A DNA stretch of 64,000 nucleotides, taken from positions 7,771,501-7,835,500 of the forward strand of contig NZ_JAMZEB010000002.1 in NCBI RefSeq assembly GCF_024172165.1, read 5' to 3'. The DNA is from Nonomuraea thailandensis (lineage in GTDB: Bacteria > Actinomycetota > Actinomycetes > Streptosporangiales > Streptosporangiaceae). Below, in pieces: positions 10,810-19,754 of the stretch (position 1 is its first letter; each line of letters opens with the position of its first letter). Both the position numbers and the translations under genes were made by a program. The notes below the pieces were generated by a model. The model did not search any database. It worked only from the letters and a program-made list of their open reading frames with translations, and was not told the DNA's origin.

Positions 10810-11766
10810 ATGATCCGTGGTGTGGCACCCGCACTCGCCGATGAGCTTCGCGCCGCCGTCCGTGACTATCTGGCCGGGCGTCCCGGCGCCTCGTGGCGGG
10901 AGTTCGCGCGGGACGTGGGGATCGCCGGGCTGCTCGTGCCCGAGAAGCACGGCGGCACGGGATGCGGTCCGGTCGAGATGGCGGCCGTGGCGGAGGAGCT
11001 CGGGCGGGTCCTGTCGCCCCACCCCTTCCTCCAGTCGGCGGTCATGGCGGTCGAGGCGGCTGCCGCCTGCGGGGCGGACGAGTTGCTGGAGGCGCTGGCG
11101 GGCGGGGTGAGCGCGACCGTGGTGCTGCCGGGCGACGGGGAGCTGCGCCTCGACGGGGAGCTGCTCACGGGGGTGGCGCCGTACGCGCTGGAGGGGGAAC
11201 TGGTGCTGGTGTACGCCGGCGGGGCGCTGGTGGAGGCCGTGCCCTCGCGGCGGGCGGCGTACGTGACGATGGACGAGAGCCGGCCTCTGCAGCGGCTCGG
11301 CTTCGACGGCGTGCCCGTGCGGCGGCTGGGGGACGGGGCGGGGTGGTCCCGCGTGCGGGACCTCGGGATCGCGGCGCTGGCGGCCGAGCAGGTGGGCGGG
11401 GCGCAGCGGTGCCTGGAGATGGCGGTGGAGCACGCCAAGCGGCGGCACCAGTTCGGGCGGCCCATCGGGGCGTTCCAGGCGATCAAGCACAAGCTGGCGG
11501 ATGCGCTGCTGCTCGTGGAGTCGGCCCGGTCCGCTGCGGGGGTGGCGGCCGAGGACGAGGTGGCGGCGGCGGTCGCGGGGTCGTACTGCACGGAGGCCTA
11601 TCTCGCGGTGGCCGGGGAGAACATCCAGGTGCACGGGGGGATCGGGATCACGTGGGAGCATCCCGCGCACCGGTACCTCAAGCGGGCCACGTCGGACGCG
11701 CAGCTCTTCGGGCCGCCGCAGGCCCATCGCGCCCGGCTCGCCCCCCACGCCCTCGGTCCGGGCTGA
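10810..11766 (+). CDS. Short acyl-CoA dehydrogenase, FadE33/IpdE2-like subunit
   Basis: The 318-residue protein is shorter than usual acyl-CoA dehydrogenases (about 380). It has the FAD-binding middle and C-terminal helical parts (ALAAEQVGGAQRCLEMAVEHAKRRHQFGRPIGAFQAIKHKLADALL; ENIQVHGGIGITWEHPAHRYLKRA). Mycobacterial KstR2 regulons contain similar short proteins that form heterotetrameric steroid acyl-CoA dehydrogenases with a partner (IpdE1-IpdE2 type). The KstR2 box directly upstream supports a steroid role. No second small dehydrogenase lies next to it, so the partner must be elsewhere. ATG 10810 was chosen; GTG 10822 is an alternative. Confidence 0.82.
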   Translation: MIRGVAPALADELRAAVRDYLAGRPGASWREFARDVGIAGLLVPEKHGGTGCGPVEMAAVAEELGRVLSPHPFLQSAVMAVEAAAACGADELLEALAGGVSATVVLPGDGELRLDGELLTGVAPYALEGELVLVYAGGALVEAVPSRRAAYVTMDESRPLQRLGFDGVPVRRLGDGAGWSRVRDLGIAALAAEQVGGAQRCLEMAVEHAKRRHQFGRPIGAFQAIKHKLADALLLVESARSAAGVAAEDEVAAAVAGSYCTEAYLAVAGENIQVHGGIGITWEHPAHRYLKRATSDAQLFGPPQAHRARLAPHALGPG

Positions 11767-11858
11767 GCCCCGCCCGTTCCCGATCGGCCGCACTTCGGCC
11801 GAGGCCCCTGGGGAGGGAAGGCGAAAGGGCCACGCCAGACGCGGAAGGCGGGGTGGGG

Positions 11859-12341
11859 TCAGCCGCCGAGGAGTTCTTCCCAGGGGTGGCGGGTGTTGGT
11901 GCGGCGGGTGGTGTCGAGGGCTTCGGCCAGGCGCCAGAAGCCCGGCCGGGCGCGTACGGTCGCCCGGCCGATCGGGTCGATCGCGCGCAACTCGAAGCGC
12001 ACCCCCATCACGTCCAGCACCGCCGAGGCCCCGTCGCCCGGCCCGGCCTGGGTGACGAGGGAGCCGTCGTAGTCGGGGTCGCGGACCTGCTCGGCCAGCA
12101 GGGAGGCCACCTCCGACGCGTACGGCCCGTCGCGCCACTCGACGTGCCAGCTGTGGTCGGACCCGCGCCACCACGTCAGGTCGCGGCACGACTCGATGAA
12201 GTCGGCCTCGGAGGCCAGTGCCGCCATCACCCGGCCGAACGCCTCGTACCGGCGGGCGCTGGTGAGCGAGAGTTCGCCGCCTTGGTCCGGAGACGTGCCG
12301 CTCTTCGGCCGCCGCAACGCGTGCTTTCGCTTCACAGGCAT
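11859..12341 (-). CDS. Conserved hypothetical protein
   Basis: I do not recognise a domain. The 160-residue product begins with a basic segment (MPVKRKHALRRPKSG) and continues as an alpha/beta-looking soluble protein (RYEAFGRVMAALASEADFIESCRDLTWWRGSDHSWHVEWRDGPYASEVASLLAEQV...). Several Trp residues and balanced composition suggest a true gene rather than an antisense artefact. It is convergent with the acyl-CoA dehydrogenase gene and divergent from the LLM oxidoreductase gene, whose KstR2 box lies 59 nt upstream of it and could also affect it. Confidence 0.7.
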   Translation of the reverse strand: MPVKRKHALRRPKSGTSPDQGGELSLTSARRYEAFGRVMAALASEADFIESCRDLTWWRGSDHSWHVEWRDGPYASEVASLLAEQVRDPDYDGSLVTQAGPGDGASAVLDVMGVRFELRAIDPIGRATVRARPGFWRLAEALDTTRRTNTRHPWEELLGG

Positions 12342-12399
12342 CCACTCTGATCGCCGCCGCGCCCTTCCCGCAAGTCTTTGCCGCTGATACGCTCTACCA

Positions 12400-12413
12400 A
12401 GCGAGCGCTTGGT
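12400..12413. promoter_or_regulatory. KstR2-type operator upstream of the LLM-FadD3 operon
   Basis: AGCGAGCGCTTGGT matches AnCAAGnnCTTGnT with one mismatch; the wider palindrome ACCAAGC-N4-GCTTGGT spans 12396-12413. It lies 22 nt before the chosen ATG at 12436, where it would block the promoter of the six-gene operon. Confidence 0.75.
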
Positions 12414-12435
12414 TTCCTACTATGCCGGAGGCGCG

Positions 12436-13506
12436 ATGACGTCGTCCCTACGGATCAGCCTGGGGTATGAGCTGGAGGTCCGCGGTCGCACCCGCGAGGT
12501 CGAGCAGCAGGCGTTCCAGAACGTGATCGACCAGGTCGTCCTGGGCGACCTGCTGGGCTGCGAGGCCGCTTGGTTCGTGGAGCACCACTTCACCAGGGGT
12601 TTCTCCCATTCCTCCGCCCCCGACCTGGTCCTGGCCGCCATCTCGCAGCGCACCGAGCGCATCCGCCTGGGGCTCGGGGTGGTGCTGCTGCCGTTCCAGT
12701 CCCCGATCCGTACGGCCGAGCGCGTCGCCACGCTCGACGTCCTGAGCGGCGGCCGGGTCGAGTTCGGCACGGGACGGGGTGCGTCGCCGCTGGAGTACCA
12801 GGCGTTCCAGCGGCCGTTCGAGAAGTCGCGGCAGATCTGGGAGGACTCGCTGGAGGCCACGCTGGCCATCTGGCAGGCCGACGGCGAGCCGGTCAGCCGG
12901 TCGAACGAGTTCTTCGAGATCCCCGACGTGGCCGTCTACCCGCGCCCGGCCCAGCGCCCGCACCCTCCGGTGTGGGTGGCCTCGACCTCCCTGGAGGGCT
13001 ATCTGGCCGCCGCCAGGCACGGGTACAACCTGCTCGGCATGACCATGCTCAAGGGCATCGACGACGTCGCCGCCGACATCGCGAAATATCGGGAATGCTT
13101 GAGCGAGCATGGCTTCGACCCCGCCACCCGGCGCGTCGCGCTCATGATCCCCTGGTACGTCGCCCCCACCCGCGACGAGGCCACCGCCACGGCCGCCGAC
13201 CCGGTCCTGTGGTACATCCGCCGCCAGGTCAACCTCGTCACCCCGCCCGACTACTACGACGCCCGCCACGCCACCCACCGCGTGCTCGGGCAGCTCGCCG
13301 CCGGGCTGCCGCCCGACGAGGCCATGGCCACGCTGCGCGAGCACCTGATGGTCGTCGTGGACGACGTGGAGGGCTCGCGCAAGGCCCTGGCCAGGATCGC
13401 CGAGGCGGGCGCGACGGACCTGATCATCCAGGCGCAGGTGGGCGGCCTGGCGCACGAGCGGGTGTGCGAGTCGATCTCCCTGTTCATGAAGGACGTGATG
13501 CGTTGA
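12436..13506 (+). CDS. LLM-class flavin-dependent oxidoreductase
   Basis: This is a luciferase-like monooxygenase (TIM barrel) using FMN or F420. The 356-residue protein shows LGYELEVRGRTREVEQQAFQNVIDQVVLGDLLGCEAAWFVEHHF, then RIRLGLGVVLLPFQSPIRTAERVATLDVLSGGRVEFGTGRGASPLEYQAF, typical of the family. ATG 12436 was chosen because GGAGG precedes it by 4 nt. It is the first gene of an operon with FadD3 and sits just behind a KstR2 box, so a hydroxylation or oxidation step in steroid breakdown is likely but not assignable. It overlaps the next gene by 1 nt (TGATG). Confidence 0.85.
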   Translation: MTSSLRISLGYELEVRGRTREVEQQAFQNVIDQVVLGDLLGCEAAWFVEHHFTRGFSHSSAPDLVLAAISQRTERIRLGLGVVLLPFQSPIRTAERVATLDVLSGGRVEFGTGRGASPLEYQAFQRPFEKSRQIWEDSLEATLAIWQADGEPVSRSNEFFEIPDVAVYPRPAQRPHPPVWVASTSLEGYLAAARHGYNLLGMTMLKGIDDVAADIAKYRECLSEHGFDPATRRVALMIPWYVAPTRDEATATAADPVLWYIRRQVNLVTPPDYYDARHATHRVLGQLAAGLPPDEAMATLREHLMVVVDDVEGSRKALARIAEAGATDLIIQAQVGGLAHERVCESISLFMKDVMR

Positions 13507-14567
13507 TGGCGCGCTGGCTGACCCGGGACGACCTCGGGGCCGCCGCGGGCTCCGCCACCGGGCTGCTGCTGGTCTCCCCTGACGTGTCCAGCGTCTTCCC
13601 CCTGTCGCCCGAGGACCGTACGGCCGCGGTGGGGCTGACGGGGGCCGCGCTGCGGGAGTCGGGGGTCGGCGAGGGCGACCGCGTCGTGGTGGCCCTGGCG
13701 GAACCGGCCGGCGCGCTGTGGACCGCGGCGGCGGCCGACGTGGCGCGGGCCGCGGCCCGCGTGGGCCCGCGCGGCCGGATGCGCCTGCACCACGCGCTGA
13801 GCACGCTCAGGGCCACCACGCTGGTCGCGACCCCGACGGGCGCGATGGACCTGCTGTCCCGCCTGCATCTGGAGTTCCTGCTGGACCCGCTGGACCTCGG
13901 GCTCAGGACCATCGTGCTGACCGGCGAGATCGCCTCCAAGCGCACGCTCGGGCACCTGGCCGGCGAGTTCGGGGCCACGGTCACGGAGGTGCTGGCCAGC
14001 CCGTTCGGAGGTGGCGCGCTCGCCTGGCGCGCGGCCGAGGAGGATCCGCTGCGGCCGCTCGCGGACGGCGTGCTGGGGCTGGCGGCGCTGGACAAGGACG
14101 TCCCCGCGACGGCGGACGGGCCGGCCGAGCTGGTCGTCACCCCGTCCGCGCACTCGACGCTCGGCGACGCCGTGCTCAGGACCGGGCTGGTCGCCAGGAC
14201 CGCCGGAGCCGGGGACATCCCCGCGCCCGCCCACACGGTCGGCGAGCACGTGCTGGTCAGGGGCGTGTGGCTGGCGCTGCCGCGGATCGAGAAGGCGCTG
14301 TCGCGGATCGACGGCGTGTCGGGATGGGAGCTGGCGGTCAGCCGGCAGGGAACGCTGGACACGGCGGTGCTCAGGGTCACGTTCGCCCGGCGGAGCCTGG
14401 TCGGCAACCCCATGTGGAAGGGGCGGATCGAGCAGGCCGTCCGGGCGCTGACCCCCGTGTCGGTCGCCGTGGAGATCGCCCAGGAGGTCTCCGAGACGCC
14501 CGCGCCCGGCACGGTGAACGACCTGCGCGGCCACCACCTCGGAAGGGACAGAGCGCTCATCACCTAA
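13506..14567 (+). CDS. Degenerate PaaK-like adenylate-forming protein
   Basis: The 353-residue product aligns by pattern with phenylacetate-CoA ligase-like enzymes: LHHALSTLRATTLVATPTGAMDLLSRLHLEF, LRTIVLTGEIASKRTLGHLAGEFGATVTEVLASPFGGG, and a C-terminal domain LVRGVWLALPRIEKALSRIDGVSGWELAVSRQGTLDTAVLRV. The Ser/Thr/Gly-rich ATP-binding loop (normally SGTTG) is not present, so it may not activate acids by itself. It sits between the LLM oxidoreductase and FadD3, translationally coupled to the former. It could be a regulatory or scaffolding partner, or have lost its original activity. Function is inferred only from fold. Confidence 0.7.
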   Translation: MARWLTRDDLGAAAGSATGLLLVSPDVSSVFPLSPEDRTAAVGLTGAALRESGVGEGDRVVVALAEPAGALWTAAAADVARAAARVGPRGRMRLHHALSTLRATTLVATPTGAMDLLSRLHLEFLLDPLDLGLRTIVLTGEIASKRTLGHLAGEFGATVTEVLASPFGGGALAWRAAEEDPLRPLADGVLGLAALDKDVPATADGPAELVVTPSAHSTLGDAVLRTGLVARTAGAGDIPAPAHTVGEHVLVRGVWLALPRIEKALSRIDGVSGWELAVSRQGTLDTAVLRVTFARRSLVGNPMWKGRIEQAVRALTPVSVAVEIAQEVSETPAPGTVNDLRGHHLGRDRALIT

Positions 14568-14579
14568 GAGGGGCAGCCG

Positions 14580-16088
14580 ATGGGATCGATGCCGGACTGG
14601 GGGACGCTCCCCCGCATGCTGCGTGACCAGGCCGAACGCCATCCCGACGACCTCGTGGTGGCCGATCCGGCGGGCCCGCGGCTGACGCTGGCCGGGCTGC
14701 GCGAGGCGGCCTCCGGGGTCGCCCGCGGCCTCGTGGCGCTCGGCGTGCGGCCGGGTGACCGGGTGGCGATCTGGGGGGCGAACGCGGCGAGCTGGGTGAT
14801 CCACGCGTTCGGGATCTGGGACGCGGGGGCGGCGATCGTGCCGCTGTCGCCGCGGTACAAGGGCATCGAGGCCGCCCAGTTCGTCGAGAATACGGGCGCG
14901 GAGGTGCTGATCGCGCAGGGCTCCCTGGCCTCGCTGCTGCCCCCGCTGCCCGGCCTGCGGCACGTCGTCCCCGAGGTGCCCGCCGCCGCGGAGGTGCCCG
15001 TGCGGCAGGCCGAGGAGCGGGCACTGGCCGTACGGCCCGGAGACCTGTGCGAGATCATGTCCACCTCCGGCACCACCGGCACGCCCAAGGGCGTGATGAT
15101 CGACCACTCCCAGGTGCTGCGCGGCTACTGGGACTGGTCGGAGATCGTCACGCTGGACGAGCACGACCGCTATCCGGTGATCGCGCCGTTCAGCCACGGG
15201 TTCGGGCTCAACGCCGGGCTCGTCGCCTGCGTGCTGCGCCGGGCCACGATGATCCCGGTCCCGGTCTTCACGCCGGACGCGCTGATGTCGCTGATCTCCG
15301 AGGAGCGGGTCACCGTGCTGGCCGGGCCGCCCACGCTGTTCCACCGGCTGCTGGACGAGCTCGACCGCGCGGCCTGGGACGTGTCGTCGCTGCGGGTGGC
15401 CATCTGCGGGGCCGCCGCCGTGCCGGCCGGCCTGATCACGCGGCTGGTCGGGCAGGTCGGCCTGGAGCGCATGATCAACGCGTACGGGCTGATGGAGGGC
15501 ACGGTCGTCTCCATGACCCGCGCGGGCGACCCCATCGACGTGATCGCGAACACCACCGGCAGGCCCGTGCCGGGCATCGAGGTGAAGGTGGTGGACGACG
15601 ACGGCAAGCCGGTCGCGACCGGCGAGCGCGGCGAGATCCTGCAGCGCGGTTACGGCGTGATGCGCGGCTACTGGGGCGAGCCGGCGCGGACGGCCGAGGT
15701 GATCGACGCGGACGGCTGGCTGCACACCGGCGACGTCGGCGTGCTGGACGAGGCGGGCAACCTGGCCGTCGTGGACCGCAAGAAGGACCTCTACATCGTC
15801 AACGGGTTCAACGTCTCCCCCGCCGAGGTCGAGTCGCTGCTGCTGCGGGAGGGCTCGCTGGCCCAGGCCGCGGTCGTGGGCGTGCCCCATCCGGTCTCCG
15901 GGGAGTCGGGGGTGGCCTACGTCGTGCCCAGGCCGGGTACGGCGGCCGATCCCGGCGCCCTGGCGGCGTGGGCGCGCGCCAACATGTCCGGCTACAAGGT
16001 GCCCAGGCGGATCGTCGTGGTGGACGCCCTGCCGACCAACGCCAACGGCAAGGTGGACAAGCTCGCCCTGCGGCATCGCCCGGCGTAG
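14580..16088 (+). CDS. fadD3: Acyl-CoA synthetase FadD3-like (HIP-CoA ligase)
   Basis: FadD3 activates HIP, the two-ring propanoate left after steroid A/B-ring degradation, to HIP-CoA using ATP and CoA. The 502 residues match mycobacterial FadD3 in length and pattern. They include the ATP loop STSGTTGTPKGVM (161-173), FSHGFGLNAGLVACVLRRATMIPVPVFTPDALMSLI, YGLMEG, WLHTGDVGVLDEAGNLAVVDRKKDLYIVNGFNVSPAEVE and the catalytic Lys region NANGKVDKLALR. It begins 12 nt after the PaaK-like gene, with GAGGGG upstream, in the KstR2-box operon. General medium-chain acyl-CoA synthetase is the alternative; context favours FadD3. Confidence 0.85.
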   Translation: MGSMPDWGTLPRMLRDQAERHPDDLVVADPAGPRLTLAGLREAASGVARGLVALGVRPGDRVAIWGANAASWVIHAFGIWDAGAAIVPLSPRYKGIEAAQFVENTGAEVLIAQGSLASLLPPLPGLRHVVPEVPAAAEVPVRQAEERALAVRPGDLCEIMSTSGTTGTPKGVMIDHSQVLRGYWDWSEIVTLDEHDRYPVIAPFSHGFGLNAGLVACVLRRATMIPVPVFTPDALMSLISEERVTVLAGPPTLFHRLLDELDRAAWDVSSLRVAICGAAAVPAGLITRLVGQVGLERMINAYGLMEGTVVSMTRAGDPIDVIANTTGRPVPGIEVKVVDDDGKPVATGERGEILQRGYGVMRGYWGEPARTAEVIDADGWLHTGDVGVLDEAGNLAVVDRKKDLYIVNGFNVSPAEVESLLLREGSLAQAAVVGVPHPVSGESGVAYVVPRPGTAADPGALAAWARANMSGYKVPRRIVVVDALPTNANGKVDKLALRHRPA

Positions 16089-16127
16089 CGGAGTAGCGTG
16101 GAGGTACGCCCTCGCACGGGAGCCGCC

Positions 16128-17309
16128 ATGCTGCGCCTGCTCGCCGGTGAGGCCGCACGTAGGTTCGGGGGGCGCGCGGCCGTGGTCACCGGCTCCGCTC
16201 TGCTGTCCTTCGCCGACCTCGACCGGCTCTCCGACCAGGTCGCCGCCGGTCTCGCCCATCGCGGCACCCGCATCGGCGACGTCGTGGTGCTGGCGCTGCC
16301 CGACGGGCCCGAGTTCGTGATCTGCTACGTGGCGGCGGCCAAGATCGGTGCGGTCACCGCGGGCATCGGCGTCGAGCGCCTGGGGCTGCTGGCCGGCCTG
16401 GACCCCGCCCTCGTCATCACCGCGCCGAGCGTGCTGCCGCCGCTGTCCGGGCTGGACGTGGTGACCCTGCCCATCGATCGGGGCCGGCGCTCTCCGCAGC
16501 TGTACGACCCCGTCCGGCTCACCGGCCTGCGCCGGCCCGAGCCGCCCCCGCCGCCGTTCCCGCCGGACCCCGCGCGGCCCGTCGTGATCACGTTCACGGC
16601 GGGCAGGACGGGGCCGCCCAAGGGCGTGGTGTTCGGCAACCGCCAGCTCGAGGCGATCCGCGCCCACGGGGCCGGGCTGCGGTGGGGCACGGGGGACGCC
16701 CGGCTGGTGCCGTACACGCTGGGGCAGCTCGGGTTCGCCACCCGCCTGCCGGTGTTCCTGCAGACCGGGCGGACCTGCCACGTCGTGCCCGAGTGGACGC
16801 CCGACGCGGTGCTGCGCGTGCTGCGCGAGCACAAGCTTCCCGTGTTGCAGGGCAGCCCGCACCAGCTCTCGCGCATCCTGGCCGTGGGCGAGGACCTGCC
16901 GGGGCTGACGCTCATCCTGTGCAGCGGCGCCCCCGCCGCACCGGCGCTGATCAGGGCGTTGCGCACCAGGTACGGCGTGCCTGTCTGCAACCGTTACAGC
17001 TGCACAGAAGCCGGGCTCGGCCTCGGCACCCGGCCCGACGACCCGCCCGAGGACGCGGAGCTCAGCGTGGGCAGGCCACGCGCCGGCGTGGACGTCTCGA
17101 TCAGGGACGGAGAGGGCCGCGCGCTGCCCGCCGAGGATCACGGCGAGGTGCTCCTCCGCTCGGAAGCCGTCATGAGCGGTTACGTTGGCAGGAGCCCCGA
17201 TCATGCGGTATTCGCCAGGGACGGGTTCATCCGCACCGGCGACCGGGGATACATCGATCACACTGGCCGGTTGCGTCTAGTGGGACGTGTCGCACGTAGA
17301 CCGGCATAG
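16128..17309 (+). CDS. Acyl-CoA synthetase-like protein lacking the C-terminal lid domain
   Basis: This class I adenylate-forming protein has a good N-terminal core: TFTAGRTGPPKGVVFGNRQLE as the ATP loop, RYSCTEAGLGLGTRP, and FIRTGDRGYIDHTGRLRLVGR. It stops right after the hinge (VGRVARRPA), so the lid domain of about 100 residues with the catalytic Lys is missing. fprA begins 9 nt later, so no remnant follows; this is a clean truncation, not a visible frameshift. It could catalyse at most the adenylation half-reaction or act as a partner protein. ATG 16128 (GGGAG upstream) was chosen; GTG 16098 is possible. Confidence 0.78.
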   Translation: MLRLLAGEAARRFGGRAAVVTGSALLSFADLDRLSDQVAAGLAHRGTRIGDVVVLALPDGPEFVICYVAAAKIGAVTAGIGVERLGLLAGLDPALVITAPSVLPPLSGLDVVTLPIDRGRRSPQLYDPVRLTGLRRPEPPPPPFPPDPARPVVITFTAGRTGPPKGVVFGNRQLEAIRAHGAGLRWGTGDARLVPYTLGQLGFATRLPVFLQTGRTCHVVPEWTPDAVLRVLREHKLPVLQGSPHQLSRILAVGEDLPGLTLILCSGAPAAPALIRALRTRYGVPVCNRYSCTEAGLGLGTRPDDPPEDAELSVGRPRAGVDVSIRDGEGRALPAEDHGEVLLRSEAVMSGYVGRSPDHAVFARDGFIRTGDRGYIDHTGRLRLVGRVARRPA

Positions 17310-17318
17310 GGAGGCGGC

Positions 17319-18620
17319 GTGACGTTGCACGTGGCGGTCATCGGGTCGGGCCCTGCCGGGATCTACACGGCCGAGGCACTGGTCAAGCAGTCGGCGGAGC
17401 CGGTCGAGGTCGATGTGATCGAGCGGCTGCCGACCCCGTACGGGCTGGTCCGGTACGGCGTGGCGCCCGACCACACCTCGATCAAGTCGATCGCGAACTA
17501 CCTGCGCAAAGTGCTGGAGCTGCCCCAGGTGCGCTTCCTCGGCGGCGTCACGCTGGGCTCCGACGTGTCGGTGGAGGACCTGCTCGGCGTCTACGACGCG
17601 GTGGTCTACTGCACGGGCGCGATGGTCGACAGGCGGCTCGGCATCCCCGGCGAGGACCTGCCGGGCAGCGTGGCCGCGACCGACTTCGTGAACTGGTACT
17701 GCGGCCATCCCGACGTCGACCCCGGCCGGTTCACGCTCGACACCTCCGAGGTCGCCGTGATCGGGGTCGGGAACGTCGCCGTGGACGTCGTCCGCGTCCT
17801 GGCCAAGACCGCCGAGGAGCTGCGCGCCACCGACGTGCCCCACGAGGTGCTGCAGCGGCTCGGCGAGAGCGAGGTCAAGGCCATCCACATGGTCGGGCGG
17901 CGCGGCCCCGAGCACGCCAAGTTCACCCTCAAGGAGCTGCGCGAGCTGGGCGAGCTGGCCAACGCCGACGTGTGCGTGCGCCCCGACGAGGCCGTCGTCC
18001 TGGGCGGCGACTTCCCGCGCCAGGTGCAGGGCAACATCAAGGTCCTCCAGGGCTGGGCGGACCGCGAGCCGGTGGGCCGGCCGCGCCGCCTGGACGTGCG
18101 CTTCTGGCTGCGGCCCGTCGAGATCCTCGGCACCGAGCGGGTGGAGGGGCTCAAGCTCGAACGCACCCGGCTGTCGGAGGAGGGGCGCGTGGTCGGCACC
18201 GGCGAGTACGAGACGCTGCCGGTCGGCATGGTGCTGCGCTCGGTCGGTTACCAGAGCGTCCCGCTGCCCGGGGTGCCGTTCTCGGAGCGCACCATGACCG
18301 TGCCGAACGAGGCCGGGCGGGTGCGCGACCGCGAGTACGTGGCGGGCTGGCTCAAACGCGGGCCCACCGGGGTGATCGGCACCAACAAGTCCGACGCGGC
18401 GGAGACCGTCCGCACGCTGCTGGCCGACCTCGACGGCGGCGCGCGGGTGGGCTCGGGCGGCGTCGACGCGCTGCTGGCCGGGCGCGGGGTGCGGCCGATC
18501 ACGTACGGGGAGTGGCTGGCCATCGAGGCGGCCGAGGCGGAGCTCGCCCAGTCGCTCAGCCGTGGCGAACGCGTCAAGCTCGTCGGTCTGGAGGCCATGC
18601 TCCGTGCCTGCCGTTCCTGA
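17319..18620 (+). CDS. fprA: Ferredoxin-NADP+ reductase, FprA/adrenodoxin-reductase type
   Basis: This FAD enzyme moves electrons from NADPH to ferredoxins that feed P450s or Rieske oxygenases. The 433-residue protein shows the FAD-binding GSGPAGIYTAEAL (residues 9-21), GLVRYGVAPDHTSIKSI, the NADP-binding GVGNVAVDVVRVL, and RRGPEHAKFTLKELRELG. The start is GTG with GGGAGG upstream. It follows the truncated acyl-CoA synthetase gene closely and overlaps the next gene by 17 nt, so it is in the FadD3 operon. Adrenodoxin-reductase homologues support steroid hydroxylases in other actinobacteria, which suits this neighbourhood; the partner ferredoxin is not in the window. Confidence 0.92.
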   Translation: MTLHVAVIGSGPAGIYTAEALVKQSAEPVEVDVIERLPTPYGLVRYGVAPDHTSIKSIANYLRKVLELPQVRFLGGVTLGSDVSVEDLLGVYDAVVYCTGAMVDRRLGIPGEDLPGSVAATDFVNWYCGHPDVDPGRFTLDTSEVAVIGVGNVAVDVVRVLAKTAEELRATDVPHEVLQRLGESEVKAIHMVGRRGPEHAKFTLKELRELGELANADVCVRPDEAVVLGGDFPRQVQGNIKVLQGWADREPVGRPRRLDVRFWLRPVEILGTERVEGLKLERTRLSEEGRVVGTGEYETLPVGMVLRSVGYQSVPLPGVPFSERTMTVPNEAGRVRDREYVAGWLKRGPTGVIGTNKSDAAETVRTLLADLDGGARVGSGGVDALLAGRGVRPITYGEWLAIEAAEAELAQSLSRGERVKLVGLEAMLRACRS

Positions 18621-19746
18621 GGGTTTCGCCGGGACGTACCGGCTGCAGCAGGCCCGCTACCCCGAGGCTCCGCCGGGCTGGCAGCCCGTGCACACCGTGT
18701 ACGTGCCGGCCGACCGCTTCTCCGCCCGCACGGTCGCCGAGTGGGGCGGCCAGGCGCTGGCGCTGCTCAAGGCGCACCTGGCGGGCCCCGACGAGGTGGC
18801 CGAGGTCTTCGGCGTGCCCTCCGGGCTCGCCGCCGTCGTGCACGAGATGTCGGTGCGCAAGCTGTCCACCGAGCCGGTCGAGGACCTGCGCGTCGACTTC
18901 GAGGACGGGTACGGCGTGCGCCCCGGCCACGTCGAGGACGGCCACGTACGGCAGGCCGTCGAGGCGGTGGCGGCGATGCACGCCGCCGGCGCGCTGCCCC
19001 GGCGGTGGGGCCCCCGGGTGAAGTCGTTCGCCGACGGGGATCCCGAGCGGTCGGTGCGCACGCTCCACGGCTTCGTGACCGGGGTGGTGGAGCGGGCCGG
19101 TGAGCTGCCGGCCGGGTTCACGGTGACCTTCCCCAAGGTGCTGATGGAGGCCTACCTCGGGCAGTTCGCGGGCGTGCTGGAGGAGCTGGAGGCCGAGCTC
19201 GGGGTGCGGCTGCGCTTCGAGATGCAGGTGGAGGCGCCGCAGACGCTGCCGTTCCTGCGCGCGGAGCTGAACGAGTCGCTGGGCGGGCGGCTGGCCGCGG
19301 CGCACTTCGGGGTCTTCGACTACACGGCCGCGCTGGGGCTGCCGCCGCACGAGCAGCGGCTCGACCATCCGGCCTGCGACCACGCGCGGCACGTCATGCA
19401 GACGGCGTTCGCGGGGACGGGGGTGGAGCTGTCGGACGGGTCGCTGGCCGCCTCGCCCGCCTCCGACCGCGCCGCGGACGTGCACGGGCTGTGGCGGCGG
19501 CACGCCGAGCTGGTCCGCCACTCGCTGCGGCACGGCTACTACCAGGGGTGGGACATGCACCCGTCCCATCTGGTGAGCCGGTTCGCCACCGTCTACGCCT
19601 TCCATCTGGCCCGCTACGACTCCTACCGGGAGCGGGTGCTGGCCTGGGAGGAGCAGCGCTCGGCCGGAGGCGGCGTGATGGACGAGCCCGCCACGATCCG
19701 CACCCTGGCGGCCGCACTGCGCCGCGCGGACGCCGCCCTGCCCTGA
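18604..19746 (+). CDS. HpcH/HpaI aldolase or citrate-lyase-like protein (DUF6986-like)
   Basis: The 380-residue protein looks like a member of the PEP/pyruvate TIM-barrel group: EDLRVDFEDGYG (about 98-109) contains the acidic metal-binding cluster, followed by RVKSF and FTVTFPKVLMEAYLGQF, LRFEMQVEAPQTLPFL and HFGVFDYTAALGLPPHEQRLDHPACD. The GTG start overlaps fprA and has GGAGG 8-9 nt upstream. A C-C lyase or aldolase acting on a small oxo acid is plausible; in this operon it could handle a terminal steroid fragment, but that is only context. Family assignment is by pattern and moderately sure. Confidence 0.65.
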   Translation: MPAVPEGFAGTYRLQQARYPEAPPGWQPVHTVYVPADRFSARTVAEWGGQALALLKAHLAGPDEVAEVFGVPSGLAAVVHEMSVRKLSTEPVEDLRVDFEDGYGVRPGHVEDGHVRQAVEAVAAMHAAGALPRRWGPRVKSFADGDPERSVRTLHGFVTGVVERAGELPAGFTVTFPKVLMEAYLGQFAGVLEELEAELGVRLRFEMQVEAPQTLPFLRAELNESLGGRLAAAHFGVFDYTAALGLPPHEQRLDHPACDHARHVMQTAFAGTGVELSDGSLAASPASDRAADVHGLWRRHAELVRHSLRHGYYQGWDMHPSHLVSRFATVYAFHLARYDSYRERVLAWEEQRSAGGGVMDEPATIRTLAAALRRADAALP

Positions 19747-19754
19747 GGGGTGGC

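Noticed and set aside
13254..17261. Long minus-strand open frame antisense to the FadD3 operon
   Set aside because: It mirrors well-supported plus-strand enzymes, has no ribosome-binding site and encodes His/Gly/Arg-rich nonsense.
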